From assembly GCA_964451985.1 (NCBI GenBank), contig CAYVKB010000002.1:1-64000 (forward strand): a DNA stretch of 64,000 bases. Reading direction: 5' to 3'. The notes under the pieces are model-generated. The model worked only from the letters and a program-made list of their open reading frames with translations, was not told the DNA's origin and made no database searches. Below, piece by piece: positions 41,976-49,976 of the stretch. The stretch comes from GBS-DC sp964451985. GTDB lineage: Bacteria; Armatimonadota; Fimbriimonadia; Fimbriimonadales; GBS-DC. Numbering within the stretch: the first letter of the stretch is position 1; every line of letters begins with the position of its first letter. The translations under genes and the position numbers were made by a program.

Positions 41976-42884
41976 ATGCGGAATAGCAAAGCGGCGAAAA
42001 CCAGAAAACTCATCGCCTTCGGCTGGTACGGCGGCAAGTTCAGCCATCTGCAGTGGTTACTGCCGTTGCTTCCGCCCACTTATCACTACTGCGAGCCATT
42101 CGGCGGCTCAGCGGCAGTGTTGCTAAATCGCATTCCCGCCCCTGTGGAGACTTACAACGACCTCGACGGAGAAGTGGCGAACTTTTTCCGTGTGCTACGC
42201 GACGCCCCTGACGAGCTCATTCGCCGAATCGCACTAACCCCCTTCTCGCGTGAGGAGCTGCGCCTTGCGTGTAGCGCGGAAAAGTCTAACGACCCCATAG
42301 AGCGAGCGCGACGATTTTATGTACGCGCCCGTCAAACGCGCACGGGGCTTGCTCAGACGGCGACGCCTGGCAGATGGGCATACTGCGTAGGAACCAGCCG
42401 CGCGGGTGTTGCAGGCGCGGTCTCTCGCTGGTTCGGCGGAGTGGAGGCACTGTTCCATATCGCCGACCGATTGCTCGGCGTGCAGATTGAAAGCCTCGAC
42501 GCTCTGGAAGTGATACGGAAATATGATAGCCCCGACACACTGTTTTATTGCGACCCTCCGTATGTGCATGGGGCGCGTGGCGATGTGCATGCCTACGCTT
42601 ACGAGATGAGCGACGCCGACCATCGGAGGCTGGCAGAGCTGCTACACACTGTGCAGGGCAAAGTGGCGTTGTCAGGCTATCGCTGTGAGCTAATGGATAG
42701 CCTTTACTTGGACTGGTATCGCACTGACGCGCCGCCGCGCATCTGCCACTCCGTCAAACAAATCCGACAGGAGGTGTTATGGACGAACTACGACCCACAG
42801 GAAGCTCTCCAGCAGAACCAGAAAGCCCAGAAGCTATCCTCGAACGGTGCTACCGCGACGCTGCCGCTCGAGTTGAGCCACTGA
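41976..42884 (+). CDS. D12-class adenine-N6 DNA methyltransferase
   Basis: A 302-residue type II modification enzyme. The D12/Dam-like order is kept: FGWYGGKFSHLQW near residue 15, the SAM loop EPFGGSAAVLLNR near residue 41, and the catalytic DPPYV near residue 190. It would protect host DNA from the neighbouring nuclease. Its last 106 bases overlap the nuclease gene, ensuring modification is made before restriction. The site recognised cannot be read from sequence. G+C is close to the local average, unlike its partner. Confidence 0.9.
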   Translation: MRNSKAAKTRKLIAFGWYGGKFSHLQWLLPLLPPTYHYCEPFGGSAAVLLNRIPAPVETYNDLDGEVANFFRVLRDAPDELIRRIALTPFSREELRLACSAEKSNDPIERARRFYVRARQTRTGLAQTATPGRWAYCVGTSRAGVAGAVSRWFGGVEALFHIADRLLGVQIESLDALEVIRKYDSPDTLFYCDPPYVHGARGDVHAYAYEMSDADHRRLAELLHTVQGKVALSGYRCELMDSLYLDWYRTDAPPRICHSVKQIRQEVLWTNYDPQEALQQNQKAQKLSSNGATATLPLELSH

Positions 42885-43930
42885 TTGAAGATGAGCGGCT
42901 CAATCTGATTTGCTGCTACCTCACCAATCGTGCCCCCGCGCGGTTTCTCCTTGCCTGCCTGCTCGCAAAAGTGCATCAACCAACAGTTGACATCCGCAAT
43001 CCATTCACTGAAATCGGAACAGACGACTGCTACTCAGGTCGTACTTACGATGAGCGGTATTTGCAAGTGTTTATTATGGAGCATAGTCTGCCACTCAACC
43101 GCACAACCGCATTTCTGACTCCTGCCTTTCGCACTTTCAACCAACCTCTGCTTGTAGAGACAAAGCTGTCTGGGAAGCCTACCGTACTGTATGCCAGCCT
43201 GATTAGCCTGCTCCAAGATATTCAGAAAGGCGTGCATCCACCGGAAGATTACCTGAAGGAAGCCTTGAGATTGCTCATCCAGATCCGTGATACCCAACAG
43301 CAAGCGATACAGGAGCGCCTTAGCCGCCTTGAGGGTGTTCACAAAGAACTTGGCACTCAACAAATTTTGGAAATCATATCGAAGCACCTGAAAATGCCAC
43401 GTTCCAGTCGTCTACCTGTGTTGGTCATTGCCGCAGCTTACGACACAACAAAAGAGTCGCTAAGTAAACACTACATGCGCTTACTGCCTCACACTGCTGC
43501 TGATAAACCTACTGATGTACTGGGCGACCTTGAAATAGAACTATCAGGGCAAGGAATCCCATATATCGTGTACGAAGTCAAGGACAGAGTGATTACTCAG
43601 AGCGATATTCAGAATGCGCTTCTCAAGCTAAGCGAGCGCACGGAACTACCTGCACAATATGCCTTCGTTGCTACCAAGCCGATACCATCCGCAGTCTATG
43701 AATACATCGAATCGATTAATCGCCAGCGGCTCGGTACAGAACTTCAAGCGTATGACTGTCTGGAATTCCTGAAGTATTTTTTACATTTATTTCACGAAAA
43801 GCGAACGCGGTTTCTTGACAGATATAAAGAGTTAGTACTCAATGAGCCAGCGAGTGCAGTAGCTCAGTCGTTGAAAGAGAAGCTGCTGGAGTTGATTGAG
43901 GAAGAGTTAACAGATGTCTCCTCCACTTAG
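42779..43930 (+). CDS. Type II restriction endonuclease, SacI family
   Basis: A 383-residue protein matching, as far as I can recall, the SacI nuclease family: NPFTEIGTDDCYSGRTYDER, PLNRTTAFLTPAFR, LPVLVIAAAYD, ADKPTDVLGDLEIELSG and YEVKDRVITQSDIQNAL; the E-x-K pair fits a PD-(D/E)xK core. The ATG has GGAGGTGTT inside the methyltransferase gene. The A+T content is clearly higher than that of the housekeeping genes around it, a sign of transfer. GAGCTC, the SacI site, occurs at least four times here, so specificity may differ or methylation protects it. Confidence 0.8.
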   Translation: MDELRPTGSSPAEPESPEAILERCYRDAAARVEPLIEDERLNLICCYLTNRAPARFLLACLLAKVHQPTVDIRNPFTEIGTDDCYSGRTYDERYLQVFIMEHSLPLNRTTAFLTPAFRTFNQPLLVETKLSGKPTVLYASLISLLQDIQKGVHPPEDYLKEALRLLIQIRDTQQQAIQERLSRLEGVHKELGTQQILEIISKHLKMPRSSRLPVLVIAAAYDTTKESLSKHYMRLLPHTAADKPTDVLGDLEIELSGQGIPYIVYEVKDRVITQSDIQNALLKLSERTELPAQYAFVATKPIPSAVYEYIESINRQRLGTELQAYDCLEFLKYFLHLFHEKRTRFLDRYKELVLNEPASAVAQSLKEKLLELIEEELTDVSST

Positions 43931-43941
43931 TGATTGCTTTG

Positions 43942-43959
43942 CCACAAGGTATAATCGCC
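43942..43959. repeat. 18-bp direct repeat, right copy
   Basis: Same 18 bases as 41948-41965. Contains TATAAT at 43950-43955, the -10 box for the carboxypeptidase (start codon 10 bases later). Together the copies enclose only the restriction-modification genes. Confidence 0.85.
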
Positions 43960-43965
43960 TCCGCT

Positions 43966-45474
43966 ATGGACGCCCGAACAATCTACCAGCACTTGGAGAA
44001 CTGGCAGAAAGAGACTGCGTTATTAGGTTCTATTGCAGGCGTATTGGGCTGGGATCAGCGCGTTATGATGCCCGCCAAAGCCGCGCCCCATCGCGCGAAC
44101 CAGCTAGCGCTGCTGTCGGGGATGATTCACCAGCGCGCCACCGACCCGCGCATCGGCGAGTGGCTGCTCGAGCTGGAACAAAGCGACCTGACCCAGCCAG
44201 TGGATAGCGTGACCGCTGTGAACATCCGTCAGTGGCGACGCGAATATGACAAACTGACCAAACTGCCCACCGAACTGGTGATAGAGTTCACGCGCGTCAC
44301 CAGCCTCGCCGAAAAGGTGTGGGAGGAAGCACGCGAGGAGTCGGACTTCAGTCTATTCCAGCCTCATCTGGAGAAGATTGTGAGCCTTGTGCGCGAGATT
44401 GCTGAACGGCTGGGGTATGCAACCGAACCTTACGATGCACTGTTGGACGAATATGAGCAGGGCATGACCGCGCAGGAGGTGGAGCGGCTCTTCGAGCCGT
44501 TGCGCCGCCACACGCCCGAACTGGTCGCGCAGATTCAGAGCGCCCCGCGCAAGCCGCATACCAGCATCCTGCGCCAACACTACCCTCGCGCCGCGCAGGA
44601 AGCCTTCTGCCGCCTCATCGCCGAGTCCATCGGATTCGACTGGCAGCGCGGACGGTTGGACCCCACGGTGCATCCGTTCGCTACACGCCTTGCGCCGGGT
44701 GATGTGCGCATCACCACGCGCTACTATGAAGATTTCCTGAACCCGTCGCTGTTCGGCACGATTCACGAGCTGGGGCATGCACTGTACGAGATGGGGCTGC
44801 CCGAAGAGCACTGGGGAACTCCGATGGGTGCGTCGACCTCGCTGGGGATGCACGAGTCGCAATCGCGCATGTGGGAGAACTTCGTGGGGCGCAGCCGCGC
44901 GTTTTGGGAGTATTTCTATCCCATCGCGCAGCAGCACTTCGACACCCTCAAAGACATCTCGCTGGACGACTTTGTGTTTGCTGTGAACGCAGTGCAGCCC
45001 TCCACCATTCGCGTGGAAGCCGACGAGGTGACCTATAACCTGCACATCATGCTGCGCTTTGAGCTGGAGCTGGCGTTGCTGCGGGGGGAGCTGCAAGTCG
45101 CCGACCTGCCCAGCGCGTGGAACGAGCGGTTCAAAGCCTATATGGGCTTCACCCCGCCTAACGACGCTGAGGGCGTGCTACAGGATGTTCACTGGTCGGG
45201 CGGGATGATTGGCTACTTCCCGACCTATAGTTTAGGCAACATCTACGCGGCGCAGCTGTACGAGGCGGCCGAGCGCGACTTGGGCGACCTACACGCGCAG
45301 TTCCGTAAGGGCGAGTTTATGCCGTTGCTGGAGTGGCTGCGTGAGAAGATCCATCAGCAGGGGCAACGCTACTCGGCAAAGGAATTGATTCAGCGCATCA
45401 CGGGCAACCCGCCCAGTGCTGAGCCGCTGATTGCCTACTTCCAGCGAAAATTCATGCCCCTGTACGGGCTGTAA
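43966..45474 (+). CDS. Thermostable carboxypeptidase, Taq type (peptidase M32)
   Basis: Zinc carboxypeptidase that trims C-terminal residues in the cytosol. The HExxH site is in GTIHELGHALYEMG near residue 267, followed by the family motifs GASTSLGMHESQSRMWEN and NYTPEHIAR-like VTYNLHIMLRFELEL. Length 502 fits M32. The ATG giving MDARTIYQH is chosen because it lies 10 bases after a TATAAT and matches family N-termini. Longer GTG starts would include the promoter repeat. No signal peptide. Confidence 0.94.
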   Translation: MDARTIYQHLENWQKETALLGSIAGVLGWDQRVMMPAKAAPHRANQLALLSGMIHQRATDPRIGEWLLELEQSDLTQPVDSVTAVNIRQWRREYDKLTKLPTELVIEFTRVTSLAEKVWEEAREESDFSLFQPHLEKIVSLVREIAERLGYATEPYDALLDEYEQGMTAQEVERLFEPLRRHTPELVAQIQSAPRKPHTSILRQHYPRAAQEAFCRLIAESIGFDWQRGRLDPTVHPFATRLAPGDVRITTRYYEDFLNPSLFGTIHELGHALYEMGLPEEHWGTPMGASTSLGMHESQSRMWENFVGRSRAFWEYFYPIAQQHFDTLKDISLDDFVFAVNAVQPSTIRVEADEVTYNLHIMLRFELELALLRGELQVADLPSAWNERFKAYMGFTPPNDAEGVLQDVHWSGGMIGYFPTYSLGNIYAAQLYEAAERDLGDLHAQFRKGEFMPLLEWLREKIHQQGQRYSAKELIQRITGNPPSAEPLIAYFQRKFMPLYGL

Positions 45475-45488
45475 TTACCAATTCCGCG

Positions 45489-45604
45489 TATAATCGTGTA
45501 TAATATGGGTTGGCGAGGAGGTCCAGAACAGGCTCCTTTCCGGGCGACTTTCCTCACCAACCCCACCACACACGGGAGGCGCGGATACCCCGCCCGCGCC
45601 TCCT
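45489..45604 (+). ncRNA. Candidate structured RNA between carboxypeptidase and DUF4058 fragment
   Basis: Two TATAAT boxes (45489-45494, 45499-45504) are followed at once by a long stem: GGGTTGG pairs with CCAACCC (45507-45513 with 45557-45563), then GAGGA with TCCTC one mismatch further in. A second hairpin has GGAGGCGCGG paired with CCGCGCCTCC (45575-45584 with 45594-45603) and a nine-base loop. No U tract follows on either strand, so it is not a simple terminator. No known RNA family fits. It could be an sRNA or a mobile-element scar. Confidence 0.35.
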
Positions 45605-45682
45605 GAAAAAACCATCGAGCGAGGCGTTTACCCTTAGGACTGCCTTGAGAGTGCACAGGTTCCCACGCAAAACCGCTTCAGG

Positions 45683-45688
45683 TAAAAT
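45683..45688 (+). promoter_or_regulatory. -10-like box before the DUF4058 fragment
   Basis: GGTAAAATTTTCGC then ATG; TAAAAT ends 6 bases before the start. Same layout as the leaderless set. Confidence 0.35.
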
Positions 45689-45694
45689 TTTCGC

Positions 45695-46048
45695 ATGGCG
45701 CACCCTCGCATCGTGGGGATGGATCCGTACATCGAAGCGCAAATCACGCCTGAGCGGATGACTTCCACAGTGATACCTCGCATCGTGGGGATGGATCCGT
45801 ACATCGAGGCGCAAGCGTGGCGTGATTGCCACGCAGAGATGATTTCAGGGATACGCGCATCGCTGACAACCCGGTTCGCGCCCAAGTACATTGCACGCAT
45901 CGAGGAACAAATCTACATCGACGAAGGATATCACGACGCACAAATGCGCGACCCTGACATCGCCCTCGAGAGGGTACGCCCCGGTACATCCCACACAGGT
46001 GGCGAAGTTGCTCTTGCTATTAAGCCGATTGAACCAGCCGCTGCCTGA
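45695..46048 (+). CDS. Truncated DUF4058 family protein with duplicated N-terminus
   Basis: A 117-residue frame. The family start PRIVGMDPYIEAQ occurs twice, 24 residues apart, from a 72-bp in-frame duplication. Downstream comes RFAPKYIARIEEQIYIDEG, the usual second block, then the frame stops well short of the normal length of about 250 residues, with no EIL-SPxNK or HLVEIDLLR block. It is probably a decaying gene, like the relic at 28528-28729. DUF4058 function is unknown. Confidence 0.55.
   Translation: MAHPRIVGMDPYIEAQITPERMTSTVIPRIVGMDPYIEAQAWRDCHAEMISGIRASLTTRFAPKYIARIEEQIYIDEGYHDAQMRDPDIALERVRPGTSHTGGEVALAIKPIEPAAA
45704..45814 (+). repeat. In-frame duplication at 72-bp offset
   Basis: Thirty-nine bases from 45704 recur from 45776 with one mismatch (the 32-base core is identical). 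The duplicated unit encodes the DUF4058 start motif, so the event is recent relative to the decay of the gene. Confidence 0.85.
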
Positions 46049-46060
46049 ACCTTTATCACG

Positions 46061-47284
46061 ATGAGCCGTCATACTCCACCACTGGCGCGTTGCTTAAGAA
46101 TCGATTTTGACCGCGAGCGCTATGCCGTCGGCTTGATGGCAGGCACTTCGCTGGATGGGATTGACGCGGCACTGGTGCGCATCAAAGGCTCTGGCGACGC
46201 AATACAACTACAGACGCTGAGCACTCATCACAGCCCCTACACGCCTGAGGAACGCAACGGGCTACTGCAACTAATCCATTTCGGCACAGTTGGCGACTTG
46301 TGCACGTGGGATGCTTATCTGGGGGAGCGGTTCGCGCAGGCGGCTTCGGAAGTAATCAATCTATATAGACACAACTCTCGTCATTCTGCGCGAAGCGAGG
46401 AATTGCTCACAGTTCACTTTATCGGTTCACACGGGCAGACGGTGTGGCATGCACCCGACGGTAAATTGTTCAACCTACCCGCCCGCAACACGCTACAGAT
46501 AGGGCAGCCCGACGTGATTGCCGCACGGCTGGGCGTGCCGGTGGTCGCCGACTTTCGCACGCGGGATATCGTGCATGGCGGGCAGGGCGCACCGCTCGTG
46601 CCTATCGTCGACTGGCTGTTGCTGCGCCATCCCGCAGAACACCGCGTTGCACTGAACATCGGGGGAATGGCGAATGTAACTGTGCTGCCCGCTGGCGGCG
46701 CATCCGAAACGATTCTGGCCTTCGACACCGGACCCGGCAACGCGCTTATCGACCGCGCTGTCCAGATTTACACGCAGGGAAAACAGACCTACGACAGAGA
46801 CGGTAAGTACGCCGCAGAGGGCGAAGCAAACCCAATCGCTCTCGAACAGATGTTGAGTCATCCCTACTTCGAGCAATCGCCGCCGAAATCCACAGGGCGT
46901 GAGATGTTTGGGGAGGAGTATCTGAAGGCGATTATTGTGGCGTTCGAGATGGAACTCCGCCCTCTCGTGGCGACCCTGACCGAGTTCACAGCGCGCACCA
47001 TCGCTGATGGGCTGAAACGGTTCGTGCTGCCCGAATATCCGATTCAGCGCATCATCGTATCAGGTGGCGGGGTGCATAACCGCACGCTGATGGCGCGCCT
47101 GCAAGCCCACCTGCCCAACATCGCCGTTGAGCTCTCGGCGCAGTACGGTATCGATCCCGATTTCAAAGAAGCGATTGCGTTCGCCGCACTGGCGGATAGG
47201 TTCCTGCAGGGCTTGCCTACTACCTATCCCAACACGACGGGCGTATGCAAGCCGTGCACGGCAGGCAAGTTGGCGTTGCCGTAG
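46061..47284 (+). CDS. anmK: Anhydro-N-acetylmuramic acid kinase
   Basis: Opens and phosphorylates 1,6-anhydro-MurNAc during peptidoglycan recycling. The ASKHA-fold motifs are YAVGLMAGTSLDGIDAAL, FIGSHGQTVWHAP, IGQPDVIAARLGVPVVADFR, ALNIGGMANVT and FDTGPGNALIDR. Length 407 includes about 20 residues before the usual family start; a later start is possible. It is 12 bases after the DUF4058 fragment. Complements the muropeptide amidase at 25018. Confidence 0.94.
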   Translation: MSRHTPPLARCLRIDFDRERYAVGLMAGTSLDGIDAALVRIKGSGDAIQLQTLSTHHSPYTPEERNGLLQLIHFGTVGDLCTWDAYLGERFAQAASEVINLYRHNSRHSARSEELLTVHFIGSHGQTVWHAPDGKLFNLPARNTLQIGQPDVIAARLGVPVVADFRTRDIVHGGQGAPLVPIVDWLLLRHPAEHRVALNIGGMANVTVLPAGGASETILAFDTGPGNALIDRAVQIYTQGKQTYDRDGKYAAEGEANPIALEQMLSHPYFEQSPPKSTGREMFGEEYLKAIIVAFEMELRPLVATLTEFTARTIADGLKRFVLPEYPIQRIIVSGGGVHNRTLMARLQAHLPNIAVELSAQYGIDPDFKEAIAFAALADRFLQGLPTTYPNTTGVCKPCTAGKLALP

Positions 47285-47378
47285 GTGAGCGCTTCAGCAA
47301 CCTTGCCCGAAGGCGCAGTGTTCGCATTCAAACGGCTCGCCGCGCCACAGCACCGGCTTTATCTCTGATATACAAATA

Positions 47379-47403
47379 GCCCCCAGCCTATGCAGCTGGG
47401 GGC
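47379..47403. terminator. Hairpin terminator of the PEP-CTERM gene
   Basis: GCCCCCAGC and GCTGGGGGC form a 9-bp stem with a seven-base loop. On the minus strand it is followed by TATTTGT, a weak U tract, at about 30 bases after the PEP-CTERM stop. The region 47285-47434 holds nothing else I can support. Confidence 0.5.
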
Positions 47404-47434
47404 ATGTTCGACGGGAGGTGAGGATGATGCAATA

Positions 47435-48184
47435 TCAAGCCTTGCGGCGACGTAGTCCCATCAAGCCCGCCAAGCCCGCGCCCAACGCCAACAGGCTTGC
47501 AGGCTCTGGAATGACCTGCATGTTGTCGAAAATGAAGTCCTGGAAGCCACCTGAGTTGAAGTTATTAAAGCCGAACGCCGAGACCGACACTCCGCTGCCC
47601 CAGTTGCCCGTGGCGGTGCCTGTCTCTGTGCCGTCCAGGTGGTTTACGGTCAGCGTGAAGTTGCCGAGATTATCCCAGCCGAGGAAATACTTCAGTCGCC
47701 TGCCACGCAGGTCTAAGCTACCCATACTAATCGAACCAGTGGTCGATCCATAGGCGAAGTAGACTGCGTTGTTGTTAGAAGGATTCATACCGAAGCGCAG
47801 TTTCTCCGCCGAACCGTCGTAGATGGTGACGCCTGTGAAGCCGGACGCGTTGTTCACGTTATGGCGCGCCAGTACGGTGAACTGTCCTGCGGGCAGTGTG
47901 GTCAGCAGTGGGCGTCCGATGGCGTAGTTGCCATTGCCTGAAAACAGCCCCCACGATCGAGAACCGTCCAGCACTTGGAACGACGCTGTCGCAATAAACC
48001 GTCCACCCCCGCCTGTAGAAATGTCGTACCAGTTGCCAAAGCCCGTGCCGCCGTTATTGGTCAGAGCCCAGCCAAGGTCGTAGGCGGAATCGTCGGCATC
48101 GTCATTTGCACTGAACGAAGCCCACACAAAGGTCATACTCAGCGTAATCGCTGTTGCAACAAAGCCTTTCAGAAAAGTTCTCAT
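47435..48184 (-). CDS. PEP-CTERM sorted exported protein
   Basis: A 249-residue protein with a signal peptide (MRTFLKGFVATAITLSMTF), a beta-rich body, and a C-terminal sorting tail: VIPEPASLLALGAGLAGLMG followed by LRRRKA. PEP-CTERM tails are removed by exosortase and are linked with extracellular polysaccharide. No exosortase gene is in the window. Ribosome site GGAGG. Its 140-base leader has three hairpins (see next entries). Confidence 0.88.
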   Translation of the reverse strand: MRTFLKGFVATAITLSMTFVWASFSANDDADDSAYDLGWALTNNGGTGFGNWYDISTGGGGRFIATASFQVLDGSRSWGLFSGNGNYAIGRPLLTTLPAGQFTVLARHNVNNASGFTGVTIYDGSAEKLRFGMNPSNNNAVYFAYGSTTGSISMGSLDLRGRRLKYFLGWDNLGNFTLTVNHLDGTETGTATGNWGSGVSVSAFGFNNFNSGGFQDFIFDNMQVIPEPASLLALGAGLAGLMGLRRRKA

Positions 48185-48210
48185 AGTTAGCCTCCACGAT
48201 GAGTATTGTA

Positions 48211-48279
48211 GAGGGCGAGACCACTCGCCCTCGAACGGCGAGAAATCGTATTCTCGCCTCGCGCCCCCATGTTGGGGGC
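48211..48279 (-). promoter_or_regulatory. Leader with three consecutive perfect hairpins
   Basis: Read from the 5' end of the minus-strand transcript: GCCCCC/GGGGGC with a five-base loop (48263-48279), GGCGAGAA/TTCTCGCC with six (48237-48258), and GAGGGCGAG/CTCGCCCTC with a UGGU loop (48211-48232). The last one is 19 bases before the GGAGG site. This could be a riboregulator, a stabilising leader, or a binding platform; the two hairpins share GGCGAG arms, so alternative pairings may exist. Confidence 0.5.
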
Positions 48280-48291
48280 TGGGTACAACAG

Positions 48292-48320
48292 GGCAAATGA
48301 TAGATTCAGCGGCAAATGAT
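48292..48320 (-). repeat. 10-bp direct repeat downstream of the promoter
   Basis: GGCAAATGAT occurs at 48292-48301 and 48311-48320, offset 19 bases (about two helical turns), just downstream of the expected transcription start. A repressor site is possible. Confidence 0.4.
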
Positions 48321-48330
48321 CCTCGCCTCT

Positions 48331-48336
48331 ATTATA
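48331..48336 (-). promoter_or_regulatory. Extended -10 box (TGCTATAATAG) of the PEP-CTERM gene
   Basis: Minus strand ATGTGCTATAATAGAGGCG; the GTGCTATAATAGAGG part is identical to the promoter at 16812-16817. The leader would be about 140 bases. Confidence 0.6.
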
Positions 48337-48449
48337 GCACATTTTATGCCAAATGCAAGGAGGCGTGGATAAAACTGGTAATTTTAGGGGGAATGAACCG
48401 CTCGAAAGAGATTCGGCGCAACTTGGTATGATTCGGGACGCGACTGACG

Positions 48450-49976
48450 ATGGTTCTGGCACTCGATTTAGGCACAACGGCGATTAAGTCGGCGGTGGTC
48501 TCGGCGCGGGGCGAGCTGTTGGTGTGGGCGATGGAGGAACAGCCGCTTATTTTCACCCCCGACGGAGGCGTGGAGCAAGACCCGCGCGTCTGGTGGAACA
48601 CGCTCACCCGCGCCGTGCATCGCCTGTGGAGCGATGCACCTGAACTGCGAGACGCGGTTCAGGCTATCTGCTGCACGGCGCAGTGGTCGGGCACGGTGGC
48701 GGTGGACGCGAGAGGCGAGCCGCTGGGCAACGCGATTATCTGGATGGACACGCGCGGCGCGCCCGATGTGGAGACACTTATAGGCGGCTTCCCCAGCGTG
48801 ATGGGCTACGACCTGTTCAAGCTGCGCGATTGGCTACGCCTGACAGGGGGCGCGCCCACCCGCTCGGGCAAGGACTCGCTGGCGCATATTCTATACTTGC
48901 GCCGTGCTGACCCCGCTCGCTATCGGGCCGCCCACAAGTTTTTGGAGCCGAAAGACTACCTGAACCTGCGCCTCACAGGGCGATTCGCCAGCTCGCACGA
49001 GACGCTTGCCCTGCATTGGATTACCGATAATCGCGACATTCGGCGTATCGACTATCACCCGACGCTGTTGCGGTATGCGGGGCTGCTGCGCGAGCAGTTG
49101 CCCGATTTGTACCCCAGTACAACAATCTTAGGCGAGCTGCTGCCTGCTGTTGTCGACGAATGGGAAGTACCGAAGGGCGTACGGGTCGTCTTAGGCACGC
49201 CCGATTTGCATGCCACAGCGATTGGCTCTGGTGGTATCGTCGATTTTCAGGCGCATATGGCGCTCAGTACCTCCGCATGGATTACCTGCCATGTGCCGTT
49301 CAAGCGCACGGATTTACTGCGCAACATCGCGACGCTGCCCGCAGGTATACCAGGACGCTATTTTATTGCAAACGAACAGGAGACGGCAGGCGCGTGTCTG
49401 AACTGGCTCAGCAGACTGTTCTGGGGCGAGTGTCCACCTGCGGACGCCTACACGCAGTTAGACGCGCTGGCGGCACAGGTCGGCGTGGGCGCGGATGGTG
49501 TGCGGTTCACCCCGTGGCTGGCGGGTGAGCGCACACCTATTGAGAATCCCCACATCCGCGCAGGTTTCTATGGCTTGAGCTTGCAGCATGGTAGGGCGCA
49601 TCTGGCGCGCGCCGTGCTGGAAGGCGTCGCGCTAAATGCCCGCTGGCTGCTAAAAGCTGTCGAGCGGATTGCCGGCAGGCGGCTGAACCCCATACGGCTC
49701 ATCGGTGGTGGAGCGCGCTCGGAACTCTGGGCGCAAATCCTTGCGGATGTGTTAAACCGCGATATTTATCAGATGGTGCAGCCCCAGATGGCGACTGTGC
49801 GCGGCGCAGGCATGCTCGGCGCAGTCGCGATGGGCTGGACAAGCTGGGCAGAACTGGAGCAACACGCCCCTGTACAGGCGCGCTTCGTGCCCGAACCCGA
49901 CCGCACGCGCCAGTACGACGCCCTGTATCGCGAGTTTCGCACGCGCTATCAGGTAGAGTCTCGGCGGAAACGATGA
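48450..49976 (+). CDS. FGGY-family carbohydrate kinase (xylulokinase-like)
   Basis: A 508-residue sugar kinase of the FGGY/ASKHA fold. Phosphate loop MVLALDLGTTAIKSAVVS, the central ICCTAQWSGTVAVDARGEPLG with IIWMDTRG, and the C-terminal IRLIGGGARSELWAQILADVLN match xylulokinase/gluconokinase relatives, but the exact sugar is not assignable. A TATGAT-like box is 17 bases upstream with no ribosome site. Its stop overlaps csaB (ATGA). Confidence 0.85.
   Translation: MVLALDLGTTAIKSAVVSARGELLVWAMEEQPLIFTPDGGVEQDPRVWWNTLTRAVHRLWSDAPELRDAVQAICCTAQWSGTVAVDARGEPLGNAIIWMDTRGAPDVETLIGGFPSVMGYDLFKLRDWLRLTGGAPTRSGKDSLAHILYLRRADPARYRAAHKFLEPKDYLNLRLTGRFASSHETLALHWITDNRDIRRIDYHPTLLRYAGLLREQLPDLYPSTTILGELLPAVVDEWEVPKGVRVVLGTPDLHATAIGSGGIVDFQAHMALSTSAWITCHVPFKRTDLLRNIATLPAGIPGRYFIANEQETAGACLNWLSRLFWGECPPADAYTQLDALAAQVGVGADGVRFTPWLAGERTPIENPHIRAGFYGLSLQHGRAHLARAVLEGVALNARWLLKAVERIAGRRLNPIRLIGGGARSELWAQILADVLNRDIYQMVQPQMATVRGAGMLGAVAMGWTSWAELEQHAPVQARFVPEPDRTRQYDALYREFRTRYQVESRRKR

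Noticed and set aside
45505..45565. RNase P RNA-like GAGGAAAGTC on the minus strand
   Set aside because: Only one of the universal RNase P blocks is present and the next 250 bases on that strand run into the carboxypeptidase gene, with no further conserved blocks.
8188..47135. Depletion of GAGCTC as proof of the nuclease site
   Set aside because: GAGCTC occurs several times, so the window neither shows avoidance nor reveals the recognition sequence.
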